Source: Atopsyche davidsoni (lineage: Eukaryota; Arthropoda; Insecta; Trichoptera; Hydrobiosidae). From it: 64,000 nt of DNA. The notes beneath the pieces are model-generated. The model worked only from the letters and a program-made list of their open reading frames with translations, did no database searches and was not told the DNA's origin. The stretch lies in the NCBI GenBank assembly GCA_022113835.1, contig JAILWY010000011.1, positions 6,692,501 to 6,756,500 of the forward strand, read 5' to 3'. Shown in pieces: positions 10,515 through 23,063 of this stretch. The number at the start of each line of letters is the position of its first letter. The first letter of the stretch is position 1. The position numbers and the translations under genes were made by a program.

Positions 10515-13500
10515 CTTCATACGTGGAAACTTTCCGACCACGCGAAAACCCTATTAAGGTCTGCCACAGTTTTTTTTAAAGATAAATTAAATGTGTTGTA
10601 CTTAAAAGAATCACCCCGAGGCTGTTGTGATGTGGTGTATGCAGATAGCTGTCCGATGGAAACCGAGGGATGGAGAGGGTGTACGGAATTTCCTGATTGA
10701 ATTCTGCGGGTAGTTTAACCTCCTTTTTGTGTTGCATCTCTTTGGAAGCTTTCGGATGCAGATCTCGGAGGAACGGGAGGGTGTGCCGTGTCCGAAACGC
10801 TTGCAGCTCTCCGAGGCCGGTATATTTTTGCGCTTCGCCGGGCGTTGTGCAACCCGTCTTCGTGCCGCCGGCGCCATTGCACGGCGCAACTATTTTTGTT
10901 TTTCCGTGCGATTGTCATTTTTCGCAATGGCCGCAAATAGCTCGCTGGTATTTTGTACACTCGCAATAATTATTACTTTTGAGCAACACTCCGAGGACCT
11001 GCGAATTCAACATGCGATGTTTATTTATTATTTATTATTGCATACAAGTATAAAACGTGAGTGACTATACGTTCGTTGTTTTGCACCACACGAAGACTAG
11101 TCGATTTCGCTCTTATATGAAGTGAATTTATTTATGCATTGGAAAAAAAAATTACGTAATATTTTACATTAATTAAAACTACACACAATAATTGCTCGTT
11201 CCAATAAATCTCATAAATTTTTATTTATCGCGTACTCTGCGCCGTTGTAACAATAATTCTGCTCTGCGTCGGTAGTGTGTGTGTGATTTATTCCCCCGCC
11301 GGAGCCTTCTTGTGGTGGTGGGGGAGGGGGGCAGGGGGAGGGGGGGGGGAGGGGGCACCCCCCCCCCCCCGCCTTCTTGATTCGATTGTTTTTTTTTTTG
11401 CGCGAAATTTCGATAAAAAAGTTTTCGCGGTTTTCGTGCGTAAATTAGGAAGGAGCGATAAATTTTAAATTTGCCGAAAATGTCTTATTTGTCGGTTTTT
11501 TTTTTGTGCGAACCTTAATCTTGTTTCGATTTTTTGCGTGAACACTTTGGTTTTTAATCAAATTAGCGTTTTTTTTTTTGTTTTAAATACTGTTTTTAAT
11601 ATTTTGTGCTAGTATTGCTTCGCGGTCGGCTGCTTTTTTCTTGAATGATTATCGATGTACAATTGCGATTTTTTTTTGTTGCTTAACAACGCTGTAACGG
11701 CTTTGTCTTATTCCATGAGTTTTTACTACAATAGTAATGAATGTTGCATTTTTTTTCAGTCTTGCAGTCTTTGATTATTTCTGTTTCGATATAGTCGAAG
11801 ATCTTCAGTTGCTTTTGTGGCAAATTATAGTTATTTTAATCGCTGGCATCCCTCGCGTGACTCGGGCTGGCAACTACCCGCACAGTTACGAACTGCGCAA
11901 GTTTAACAGCCTACAGAAATGAGTGTAACGCCTTACGACCCCGAAAGCCTGCCAATTTTTTTTCGCCCTGGCAACACGGCCAGACCCCCGGGGTGGGGTG
12001 GGTTGCCCTCCTCCCACCTTCCGCTATGCTTTTGACGGGTATCACTCACCATAAACTGGCCGTGACACGAAGTTGTCTCTGATAATGGCCACTCGGAGGA
12101 TTATCCTACCCTAGACCGCTCTGATATCGTAAAATGTATGATACGACTGCTGGTTGCTGTGGTTGTGAGGTCGTGGCAGCCATGGACGTAGGTTAGAATG
12201 CCACACATGGCTCGTCGTTTCACGTGCTAATCGATTGCCTAATAACATCGTATATTCTTGGCAGCCGGTCAACACAAAATATTTATTCCCATCTGTAACG
12301 CGTGCGACAGTACAAGCGGTGGTCGATTTTTCTGGTGCTATTGAAGACATTATATTAAAGTGAGAATTGAGACAGCAAGTAGTACATTTAACAACTTAAG
12401 AAAAGTATTATGTGGCTGTGATGTATATTTTTTAAAATTACAATTTTTCTCGAAATATCTCGATATTAAAATCACGTAACCGAATTCACCATGAAGGTAA
12501 AGCTGTGGCACGATATTGATCATATTCGCAGATTATTTACTTAAAATCTTTTTAAATCGTTATGGGTGTATACTATTGAATACATTGTTTTGAGATGGTA
12601 TTCATAGTTATATAATCTTATCATATTTTCTTGATTTTTCTGAAGTTTTTGTTCAAAGGCTATCGTTTGTTTTATAATAAGCACACCGGATGGAGCAATA
12701 TACTATGGATTTTACAATATTTTATACATCTGCTTATAAGTTTATTAAAACATAGAGTCTTTTAAATAATTATTAATGCTCATTGAATTTGAGGTCATGG
12801 CGGTTCAACGTATTTCAAGGAGTATACAGAAAGCCATGTATTGTGTTGTTTACTTGTTCTAAATGTTTTGATGAAAATAACAAATTTCAAAGGTTAATTG
12901 GTTAACTGCTGGTGAATCAACACGCGATTGGATTCCCAAATTCATCTCCCACGCCCGACGATTAGTGCTGCTCATTGTGATCCGCTAGTCGCTTGGGGCC
13001 GTGCTTAGAGTCACAGTGGATGAGGCACAGTGAACGAGATGCACGCCAATGAGATACACTGCATGATACATAGTGAATCGAACCCTTTGCGCATTAAAAT
13101 GTCACCGTGCCCAAATCGGGAGCAGTACAGCTAATAAGACTACACAACAACATTTTGAAAATTGACGAAAACATATTTTTTTCCAAGTAATTAGATTTGC
13201 ACGTTTTTTTCCTCGAAATGTTCCTCGTCGGCTGGCAATCACGGTGTACTGTGTTTTCAAATTATGTTATCTTTCGAAATTGAATTTCACCTGTAAGGCG
13301 GTATTTTTGGGGTACGATATATTATTTATAAATATTGTTTTATATGAATGATGCATGAAAATTGACGGGCGGATATGGGGTCGGCGTTAATTCTGTAGTA
13401 TTAGATTTCACAGTGTATTTATGGCTGCAATAAAAAAACGATTTGAATTGTTTACGAGTAAAAAATATGTTTTTATATCGTTTATCGCACGTGTTGCTCA

Positions 13501-13750
13501 GATAGTGCCTTTTTAAAAGGTATTTCGCGAACAATACTCGGCTTTTTGTTGCTATGTGCTAAATTTATCACCGCATTACAAATGAAGGCGTCGTTGTGTT
13601 AAAAAACATTATGTTTTTATATCCAATATTATATAAAACAAATATGAGGTAAAATGATACGTATGGCTAGCTGAACAAGGGCTTCTTCAGACTCAAAGGG
13701 CGAAAGCGTTAATAAATAAAAATAATAGCAATCTATTCATATTTTTTGTT
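10515..13750. other. AT-rich stretch with GC patches, no gene recognised
   Basis: GC-rich patches lie at about 10770-10900 and 11980-12030, and a G/C tract at 11315-11370. ORFs at 10611-11064 (both strands) and 12111-12350 (minus, 79 codons starting with Met) match no family I know. I see no splice-site pairs around them. Confidence 0.4.
11304..11379 (+). repeat. G-run/C-run tract with quadruplex potential
   Basis: Runs of G separated by single bases fill about 11319-11355. They are followed by CA and a run of 13 C (11358-11370), so the tract could form a G-quadruplex or a G:C hairpin. The 9-mer GCCTTCTTG occurs directly on both sides (11304-11312 and 11371-11379). Confidence 0.6.
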
Positions 13751-13755
13751 TTTTT

Positions 13756-13796
13756 CTTCTTCATGTGCCTCTTCTCAGGAGAGGTTAGTGACCATC
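13756..13796 (+). repeat. SINE-like family, head fragment
   Basis: CTTCTTCATGTGCCTCTTC...GGAGAGGTTAGTGACCAT matches the head of the dispersed family seen most fully at 23064-23316 and 58556-58735. Confidence 0.55.
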
Positions 13797-14415
13797 CTAA
13801 TAAACATACATTAATTTGATTGTACTCTCGGCTTCCAGCCGGTGGTGCAAATTCTGCATCCACGTTAGCCAATGTCTCTTTTTCCTTGGGTTTTTCCATG
13901 GACAACTAACTGAAGTAGGTTACATTTGGTATTTCGGAAAATATGGCCAAAATATAATAACTTACGCTTTATTATTTTTTTGTTCGTTTCAAATATGACA
14001 TATTACAAATGTAGCCAGTCTGTGGTGGACAAAATGAAATATTGTTAAACCGCCACAAAGATTTAAATTAAATATTTGTACAATTCTAACTTTCTGGCTT
14101 GTACGCGATTAACGTTTTGATTGTAATTTGAATAACGATGGGCGGTTATACGCACGATGGAAATATTTCGGTACTGATATGTTCTTTGAACGATTACACT
14201 TTAGTTTGTTGTGAATACAATTAATTGGCCTCGGCTTCGTGTCGAAGTTACCGGCTCGCGTCCCCAAGCGTTACGGGCAATTCTTGTTATTTTGTAATAT
14301 TTTATTCTTTACTTCGGAAGCGAGAAACTCCCCACTCTACACTACTCTATCGGTTTGGTAGATCGTACGAAAAATAGGGAGGCAAACCCAAACCCCAACA
14401 ATGCGGTTACAATAG

Positions 14416-14510
14416 TTCTTCTTCATCATGTGCCTCCACAGAGGAGGTTGGCGATCATTTACTCCGAGCATATACTCATGCTGAAGCAGTGTTCACGGTT
14501 GGTCATTTGA
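14416..14510 (+). repeat. SINE-like family, head fragment
   Basis: The order CTTCTTCATCATGTGCCTCC, GAGGAGGTTGGCGATCATTT, CATGCTGAAGCAGTGTTCA matches the copy at 58556 word for word over most of this length. It directly precedes a GC-rich island. Confidence 0.6.
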
Positions 14511-14935
14511 TTGTTGAGTATCGCCGGGCGGAGTCGTGCGTTCCAGTTGGGCACTCTCACAATCATCACTCTTTAGCTCGTTGCGATGGCAACCGACGTA
14601 TTCCGGTGCATGCGGAACTGCAACGCCTGGCCGCGGAGCAGACTGCGTGCCGGAGAGGCGCCTGCGGTGCTCATTCAAGTGCGGTCGCATCCGGCGGCCA
14701 GTGTGAGCCGAGGTTCAACGCCTGGCCCGCCGCACGTCCAAGGCCGCTGGGGCTCCAGGTAATGAGCGTGCGAATTTTTTTCGACCCACCTGCCCGCGTA
14801 GACGCGAGCCAGACTGCGCTTTTTGCGCTGGGCAAGGACGCCGTCTGGAGTGTCTTCAACTGCGCAGTATATCTCTGCATGCTCTCTAGCCTAGGCACTA
14901 TCGCGGAGGCTTTGACTTCCAAGGCCAAGTAGTGG
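14511..14935. other. GC-rich island with long chance ORFs
   Basis: This is about 420 bp of GC-rich, CpG-containing DNA. A plus-strand frame of 147 codons (14489-14932) and two minus-strand frames are open at once, which is typical of stop-poor GC-rich DNA. The translations show low-complexity Ala/Arg/Ser and no domain. It could hold a non-coding first exon, but nothing in the sequence decides this. Confidence 0.35.
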
Positions 14936-15539
14936 CTTTGATTGGCTCGATAGCGTGATGGTCAAAACTGTTGTGTTTAAGTGTACGGCGATGGTCCAAC
15001 ACTGCGATTATAGCATACACTGTTTTTCTTCAGGTGATGTCACCGACGGAGAATCCCCCGAATGAGTCATAGATTTTCTTGTTAGTTCAGTAGTTGGACC
15101 GTTGAATTTTAAATGAGATATACACGCAGCTATGCTCCCGGCCCGACCAGCATGCATCAATTCAGTCGGAGGGGATGTTCATTGGCATCGCTTGCAGCCA
15201 AAGAAAGACGTGCGTCTGCTACTTCCGTCTCTCCTGAAATACCGGATGTTGCTGTGTCACCGTCATCTCATAGAGACGGTTACTTTTTGAGATACAAACA
15301 TAAATTATTTCTTGAAGAAGTCAGTACTATTAGTTCGGGTGTACTCTCAAATTCGGAAAATACGCACATCTCAAATAATTTGATTTGAAATATACGCAAT
15401 TTTTACCACCCTGTGGTCTGTTGGACGGTATAGCTGCTTATCGATCGCGGAGTCTTTTTTTCTTATATCTTGGTATTCTCATACTACTAAAACGATGAAA
15501 TGAACTTTGATGTATTGGATGTTTTGACGCACGCGGCGG

Positions 15540-15860
15540 ATTTTCAATAACACTGTGAGATCGCCGCAGACCAAACACTGAGCTCAGTGCACCGCGCCGC
15601 TGGCTGTAGTCGGAATTCGGCGGGCGTTCCGCCGGCCACCTCGGGAAGCCCCCGAGATCTCGCATCTGTGAACTCGCAAACCTCACGCCGGCCTCCCCTC
15701 CCCGGGGCTCGAGCTGCTCGATGGCGAAAAATCTTCTTCTCCAGCTTGTCCGGCGGAACAGGAGGACCTCTCCTTTGATCCTCTCAAATCTCCTTCTGGC
15801 TTGTTGTCACCGGGGGCCATCGGGGTTGGTCTGGGAGACGAAGGAAATGCATCTGCGGGT
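15540..15860. repeat. GC-rich island sharing a block with 27.7 kb
   Basis: The part at 15715-15790 resembles 27681-27760: both run from a GGCTCG word through an ATCTTC word to GGCGGAACAGGAG (15752-15764 and 27730-27742). This suggests a dispersed, GC-rich repeat, perhaps an old retroelement coding fragment. No frame is conserved over a useful length. Confidence 0.35.
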
Positions 15861-15994
15861 AATCTGTCCAAAAGATGTGCTTGTCAAAAAAAATTGGTAC
15901 GGAGGGCACGATAAAACTTACAATTATGAAAACGGTTCATTTTTATGATGATAATAAAAATACAAATATTGCGCTTATATATCCCAAATGCTCG

Positions 15995-16433
15995 TGATAA
16001 TTTTAGAAAATATTTTGCGGAAAATATACTGCACCAATAAAAAAAATTTAAATGCCAAAAGTTAGATATATTCCTTCTTTTACAGATATGATTTTTTTTA
16101 TTTATTATAAACTTATTTTTAATATGATTAATATCTGTTTTTCCGATTGAAGTTTAGGCATTTGGAGATTATTATGACTGACGTATCTAGAACCCGAAGC
16201 ATTTAAGTGTCCTTTTTTAAATTGGAATTAAAAAATTACCTATCGACCTATGATAAGGGATTTGTTTAAAAATAAAATAATTAACAAACTTTGGTTTTGA
16301 AAAGTCGTCATTTTATTATTTGACTTTGAAAATGAACGTTAATTAAATAATAAAAAAATATATTTAAAAAAAAGTCAATTTTCACATAGAAAAATAAAAC
16401 GACAATTGAATAAATGAAATGACACGATTTCGC
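15995..16433 (+). repeat. AT-rich dispersed repeat, copy 1
   Basis: This stretch is collinear with 50555-51002. Shared words in order include ACTGCACCAAT, TTTGGAGATT, ACAAACTTTGGTTTTGAAAA followed by GTCGTCATTTTAT, CATAGAAAAATAAA and AATGACACGATTTCGC. Indels of up to about 40 bp separate them. No terminal repeats or coding frame are visible. It may be a MITE body or an old retroelement tail. Confidence 0.75.
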
Positions 16434-16599
16434 AAAAAAGTGACAAAAGCTTGCAAGCAAAAATACACCTTTTTTTGGGAAATCGAAAGCGCCTCTTACG
16501 TATATTTGTACAAAAAATATAAGAATAACGTTTCAACGGCACAATTTCGATTATTTACCAAGCAATTTTACAATTTGGGGTATTTAAATTTTCAGGGCC

Positions 16600-16845
16600 G
16601 TCTCGGTGTGTCGCCTCGTTGCGAATATTATTTCCGAATTTCCCCCTAATGGCCTCTGCCCTCCCCGGCTGACTGGCGAGCCTCCGCGGACACGCGACCC
16701 GCGAGTCTATTTTTAGCCCCGCGCGTGTGGGGCGCGCCCCCCCGCCCCTGCCCCTGCCCCCTGCCCCCGCCCCGGGGGTGAACACCCTCGCGAAGGCTCC
16801 GCCTCGGGGCCGGGGGCTCGGACAATGCCGCGACCGCAGCGTTAT
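16600..16845. other. GC-rich, C-run-rich island
   Basis: CpG- and CCCC-rich sequence with a (CCCCTGCCC)-like repeat at about 16735-16780 lies in AT-rich flanks. The 100-codon minus-strand ORF across it has no recognisable domain. Confidence 0.4.
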
Positions 16846-17784
16846 GATAGCGATCATGTTTTCGGGTATTCGTGGGCGTCGTCCATCTTAGTTGGAAGGC
16901 GCTTGTTTATTCCATTGTTGTCCATGTTATTCGACTAGGGCTTTCGTATATGCCCTTGGCAGCAAGTTAACCACGATCATCAGGTTTGCTTCCGTCGTCC
17001 ACCTTGGATGCTTAGTCTTACTGGAGTTGACTTCTATATAAGTGTAGCAAACTAGTTACTAATCCCGCATTGAAAATGATTATTATTTCATGTAAATTGA
17101 AAAATTATGCTTGCTATATTATTTCGAGTATTTATAATTTACATACTTCGAACGTAGAAAACGAAATTCTAAATTTGCATTTTACTAAGCAATTGCATAC
17201 TAAAATAATCCTACTTTCACGCAGTACCTAAATAATATTATTCAAAGAATTTTTTTTTAATTTTTTTTTTTTTACTCCACGAAATCAATGACGAACAGCT
17301 GTAATGGAACGGGCTAGGAGAACGTCTCGTCCAACATCCGCCTTCAATCGTTTATCAAACTCTTTGTCAAGGATTGTGCAATGCCCCTTCAGGAGACGCT
17401 ATCCCCTGTGACGTAACGCAGCGGTCGACAACCTGTGACCTGTATAATTTTATCTGACCCAGTTTAGCATCCGCAATATTAAAACGGCAAACATCCCGTT
17501 TTTGAAAGTTCACACCTCGTATTGTAGTTTTGCGAAAGCTGCCATAAATCATAGGATTTTTTAATTTTTTTCTGTATACACCAATGGCTCGTTTGTCTGT
17601 CTCGTCCCGTACAAAGAAGCGTGGTTTAAATATTTTCAGATTACTTTGAATGGATGTCTCTCGATTGTCGTATAGCTCCCACGTTTGCTAAGCGCTGTCG
17701 TATCAATTGACGGATCCACCTGCGGTGTTTTTTTTTTTTTTTTTTTTAATGAATATACATTACCTATTATTTGCATTCACGGTA

Positions 17785-17920
17785 CACGTCCGTCGTCCCG
17801 CGCCGCCCCCTCCCCGCGGCCCCATTGACTGGCCGGCGGCCGTGACCCCCCCCACTCCCGGGCGCCCTATATAAGACCCGCGTCTGTCGGAGAAAGTTGC
17901 CCCATTTGCCTTACAAGGGC
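17785..17920 (+). promoter_or_regulatory. Candidate TATA-box core promoter in a GC-rich block
   Basis: TATATAAG lies at 17868-17875, about 85 bp into a CpG-rich block that contains an ATTGACTGG (CCAAT-like) word and several GC-rich boxes. A start site would be expected near 17895-17905 on the plus strand. No ORF with a recognisable product follows within a few hundred bases, so any first exon would be non-coding. The call rests on base pattern only. Confidence 0.3.
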
Positions 17921-19110
17921 CCGATCACACCTCCGGTGGTGCGCGGTGCGGGAACCAGGAGCTATAACCACAGTAGCCAAATATGACAGCACTCGGAGGG
18001 ATCGAAATAACTGTTGTTTTTATTCCTCTGTTTGCAACATATAAGTATTCTGTTATTTTTGTTTTGTGAGGGGTATTTTATATTTTCGCAAATTAAAACA
18101 GAGGATATTCTCTTCACATGTCAAAGTGTTTTTAGAAACGATAGTGTCGGATCGACCTGCATCATCGATATGTGCAACTAAATGCATGTATGTATTTTAC
18201 ACATATGTGCATATTGGCGCAGGTGCGTGCGGTCAAGGCCAGGTGTGTGCGAAAGATTCTGCATGCAACTGCGGTGGGATCTGTTTGCGCCCTCGGTTTA
18301 AAAAAACTTTAGAATAAACGATGGGATAAAACGTTTATAGTGTTTTGAAACTAGTTTTTTTTTTAAATTATTTTTCAGAATCATTTTTGATATTTACACC
18401 CGGTGTAAGGATGAAAACATGCAAATAAAATTTATTTGCTGTAAAAACCATCCCCTGTCCACTTTCTTCATGAATATGGGTCGCTTTCGCCCTGATTATG
18501 TAAGAAATCACTAACTCTAATTTGATACACGTGCTTTGGAAATTAGCACGCGTATTGAGTTCTAATGAACGCTTTGTAACATTTTCAATGGAGTTTTTTT
18601 TTTTTTTTTTTTTCTATATAGCGTACAATTTTCAATACACGCGATCGTAGAATCATTAATTGTTACCTTTTGGCATTCTATATATATTTTAATTTGTTAG
18701 GGACGCTTGCGGACGACGTGGAGCGAGAATCGCTAAAATATAGTTGGTAAAATAACATATTTAATCTAGTATGAACTACAAGTGTAATTGAATCTCAAAA
18801 CACGCACTGAGGGCTTATTTGTGTTATTTATTTTAAGAAAATATGCCAATGCTGCAGTACCGCTAGAGCTATCACTTATTGAATGAATGAAGCGTGATTT
18901 ATTAAATATTATGTAAATAATGCATACGCCGCTGTGTGAATAATGATTGCGTGTTCTCGCGTGCCGTTCAATTCTCAGGCTGACCTGGCATGTCGGTAAA
19001 GCAGCGTTCTGTTTTATTAATTGCCTCAGATTACCGCAAGATGGCGGCGATGAGCTGAACGAAGCTGCGATTCGCCAACAGCCGATTTCAATTGCCTTCA
19101 TATCGCTTGC
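17921..19110. other. AT-rich stretch, no gene
   Basis: It contains a T20 run at 18594-18613. ORFs at 18066-18317 and 18766-19101 have no recognisable domain. Confidence 0.4.
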
Positions 19111-19116
19111 TATTAA

Positions 19117-19294
19117 CTCGAGTGATTTTTACACATGTCAATTTTTATTGGTGACCGGTTTCTCCAACGTGAAAGGTTGGCGAAACCGGTCTCCAATAAA
19201 AAATCAACACGTGGAAAAGTCACTCGAGTATTTTATTTAAAAATTAAAAATGAAATCCCACCAAGTACTCTTTGTCAAAGATATTGATAAATAA
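19117..19294 (+). repeat. Fold-back copy of a hammerhead-like repeat family
   Basis: A 112-bp palindrome (19117-19228) starts and ends in CTCGAG. Its centre is GACCGGTTTC, T, CCAAC, loop GTGAAAG, GTTGG, C, GAAACCGGTC, a 15-bp stem with one central mismatch. The outer arms are also complementary (TTTTTATTGG with CCAATAAAAA, then CACATGT with ACACGTG). The right half is homologous to 63.78-63.86 kb and 39.50-39.56 kb. It is followed by ATG at 19250 and a 14-codon frame (MKSHQVLFVKDIDK, stop at 19292-19294) shared with the 63.7-kb locus. The left half is a reverse-complement copy of the right half, so this is a head-to-head dimer. Confidence 0.75.
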
Positions 19295-19299
19295 AATAT

Positions 19300-20940
19300 T
19301 TATAAATTATTCTTATTTATAATGGGGAATATTTTAGTTATAAACTTAAAATAAATATCTATTTTATTCGTTGTAGTTTTCTATTCGGCCTGAATATATT
19401 TTTTGCTAATTTTTTTGATTTATAAATATGATCGTTTAATTTTTTTATTTTCTTGGATAAATTGGGACTCATTCGAATATAAATATAGATAAATATTTAA
19501 TTTGCCTTAAGGGCTGCTATTTCTGGTATTATTTTTAGCTTCAATAATATTTTTTTGTTGCAGTTTGATTCGCACACACATTACTATGCACATATTACAT
19601 ATATCATAATATTTTATTTTTTTTCGAAGCACCTGCCCCGACTGTGGCCATATCTGCTCGCTGGTGTTCTGATAAAATTATGTGTTATTTAATTGTTATA
19701 CCAATACCTGGAAAAGCAGGTTATCTTTACTGCGAACCGACGGAGTGCAAGTAAAGCGAGGTTCAATTTATCCTTATTTTATTGATAAGCTCTTGCAAGA
19801 AGTATGAGATATAATCATTTCCATCATCCTAATATTTCTCTCAGTCAAGTCGGTACACTGTTTATTTTCATGCGTTGTATTGTGTAATATATGTATATCC
19901 TAAGAGCGCCTTGTTAATACTACAAGTAATTCATTCACTCGCGTATTTCCAATTCGTATCAATTTAGAATTTTATTCTAGCATTTTATAGCTACGTCAAT
20001 AGTGATAGATAAATATTTCAGGGAATATCGTAGAAAACAGCACGCCGTGTGTACATATCCTGCCTGCGCTCGATCCCATAAATCACACACAACATATTAT
20101 ACATGCGCCGTATATCATTACTTGACAAATAAAAAATGCATCTGGTATGATATATGGCTTATGGAGCTCTAACTCCGACAAACTAGGAATATACGCCTAA
20201 ATAAATAAGGAAGCACCGTCTAATACGGAGAAGTTTAGAAGGAAGATTCTTGTAACTTTCATAACTAGTATAACTTTGTTTATGAATCGGTTTGTTTATG
20301 CCAATAGTCCGCCCTACTGTTAATAATTATGCAATTCAATTCCTAAACCTTTATGTCATGCTGAGACACTTGTAAAGCCATTCTTCGGTGACGCAGTGGT
20401 CAGCTTTTTGCTTTATCATCCTCGTTCTATAAAACGGGGTGCGACATGACCACGACTGCAATAAACCACGGTTTACGCAGGCCTTGCTTAGCAAATGACT
20501 ACATAAAACGGTTAACGATGCATGTTACTTTTTGTCAAATGCTTTCTGTTTTTTGTTCGCAAAATAGCTTCTAATTCTGGCTTGCACATAATATCCAAAA
20601 GCAAGCCGAGAATTGGCAAGCATTATCTGCTAAGAAAAATATATTATTTGGAACATGATGATTTTGGCATACCTACAAATATTTGAACTCATTGATGCAT
20701 ATTATGTAGTATATTAACCCCTCCTTTTTATACACAATATTATAATAAAAAAACGTATTGGGGCTATGCTTAAGTCAGGTTGTTGTTTGTTAGTAAAGAC
20801 TATATTATAAATAGGTATAACCGTGGAATTACAAAACATGTCACACGTCTTAAAGTTTAATATTTTAATGAAGAGTTTATCAGTGTATTATGTTCTGAGT
20901 TCACCCCGTGTAATAATACTGTATACTTATTTATTTTTAT
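19300..20940. other. AT-rich stretch, no gene
   Basis: I see no element ends and no exon candidates. Low-complexity A/T tracts dominate. Confidence 0.4.
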
Positions 20941-20942
20941 TG

Positions 20943-21310
20943 TTTTTTTTTTTTTTTTTTGGATTATATACAAAGCAGTTCCTATGCACTAGAAAAATTC
21001 AACACATGCTTTATCCAAGGCGTCGTAAATCAGCCGCGGTTTTTTCTTCTTCTTCCCACACAGCCGAGCGCTCGGTGAGTCTTTGCGGTCCCATTTTACA
21101 GGCGACTCGGAACGTTCACGTGGGAGGCGTCTCGCCGGCGCAGCTGCCTTCCCACGTGCTTGAATCCACGTGTCCTCGCGGGGCGTACAGTTCTGAACTG
21201 CATTTATTTAAAGTCTTTGTGTCAGTAACAATGTATCGCACAAAACTACTGAAACTAGGTTCTGGCGCCTCGACTATTATTTGTTTCAAGAAATTTAAAA
21301 TCATCTGTGT
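20943..21310. other. T18 run followed by a small CpG-rich patch
   Basis: The T run (20943-20960) interrupts an ORF of 163 codons. The CpG-rich patch at 21030-21185 contains the palindrome CGAGCGCTCG. The ORF is a chance frame running across the homopolymer. Confidence 0.35.
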
Positions 21311-21319
21311 ATAATGATT

Positions 21320-22960
21320 TGCAAGAAAATATATTAAATTACAGAGGCCTGAAATTTTCTATTCTATTAGCTGTTTTACTCTCGGGGTCTTTAGAAATAT
21401 CTGCCGTTCGCCGGTGTATACATTCGGTTCGATGATTTATTTTGTTCAATGTTATGCAAAGGTTTCGATTAATCTTTGCACCCAATTTCCCAGTAGAATA
21501 AGTAAAATCAATTTAAATAAATTGGAGGAGGTCTTTATTGTCATACGCCAAAAATAGCAAGTATTTATCATGAATAATGGAAAAATATTTTTACGCATTA
21601 CGCATTTTACCCGTAGTCTTATTAAATCAATATTAAGGTTTTTTTTTTAACAAGTCAAAATACTGTATTTATTACTACAATAGTCAGGATGTTTGCATTT
21701 ATTAAAATATTTATCTAGCATGGGTACATCGGCTACATACTTAAAATCTAGAATTTTTTTCATCGTATAAAAAGGTTAATTGTTAAGTTAAATGTTTTTA
21801 TTTAGATAAACTTATTTTTTAATCTGTACTGTATTGAACATTTGTCATTTTATTTTTTTTTTTATCTATTGTGGTTTGTTTTTATAGAACAAAATATTAT
21901 ATATTCTTTACGATATCATTTCCTGCGGTCGCTAGTGGAGCTAATAAAATGACATTAATTTATATTTGTCGGTTGGTTTAGTATCCATTGATATATATCC
22001 TAAATAATACCACTTATCTATTCTATATACTTATGTAAAACTAAAAAATAATTATTATATTTATTTACGGTGAGAAAGTCGATTGCGACTTTGTATATTT
22101 AAAGTATTTTTGCATCAACAGTTTATAATTAATATTCCTATTTTTATGGGTGAATACGATAGTTGTATTATTTGTATTTTTAACATACACTTTAAATATT
22201 AACTACGGCATTGAAGGTACAGTCTGACCCGAATCACGAGCAACCCCCTGCTCCTAATCAATACTCGTTTGTGTAAGTGACCTTATTTTGATAATGATCG
22301 AGAGAAAATCGGCTCGGGCCAGCCGTCTGGGGGAGGCTTTTGTCCTCAAGTGGGTGGGTAATGGCCGGAGATGACTCGTTATAAATTATGATTAACGGCA
22401 ATGAAGGACAGGTACATTAAGTACCTGCGGGGTAGTATCTAGCTCAACGGTAAAACTGTATTGTATCTGAAACTATACAATTGTTTGCAGCAGTTGTCAT
22501 TCAATGATTCAATGCAAATTTATTGATAGTTTTGTAATAATAGATATTTTTAAATAATTATGGATGCTATGCAAGTTCTAAATAGTAATCGAAAATCATA
22601 AATCTATCGACATAGGAAAAAGTTTTAATATTAGGTCATCCGAAGTTTTCATGGCTTTACTCTTTTTCTTTAAAATACGCTTAAAATTCTCCCCTCGTCT
22701 CACCGTTTGCCTGTCATCTCCCTTTTTAGTGCCATTATCTTTTGAGAGTGCTCGGCTTTTTTTTATTTCTATTCACAAGAAAATCGTAGCATTTTCTTTC
22801 AGGAAAATAAGAAAATAGAAAAATTGGTGTTTGTTACTTATACTTTCATTGCGCCTGTGATTTTGAACACTCCATCGAATGCAAGCTTTCTTCATCTTTT
22901 ATTGAGTTATAATAAATAGTTTTATTTTATTATTTGTTAACTTGTACTTATAACATGTTA
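21320..22960. other. AT-rich stretch, no gene
   Basis: Nothing beyond A/T homopolymers and a slightly GC-richer segment at 22225-22370 can be supported. Confidence 0.4.
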
Positions 22961-23063
22961 AGTCAATGATCAAGTCGAATACGGTGTCATATTGGATTCG
23001 GGATTTGACAAAACCGGAAAACTCTATTGGATTAGAGTCAACTTTCCACCACTATATGCCGAC

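Noticed and set aside
12111..12350. 79-codon minus-strand ORF starting with Met (MSSIAPEKSTTACTVARVTD)
   Set aside because: Composition is plausible for a protein but I recognise no family, and there is no promoter, splice signal or repeat copy to support it.
14489..14932. 147-codon plus-strand ORF
   Set aside because: It lies in a GC-rich, stop-poor island with overlapping open frames on the other strand and no recognisable domain.
20823..21314. 163-codon plus-strand ORF
   Set aside because: It runs through a T18 homopolymer giving poly-Phe and a CpG patch; composition is not protein-like.
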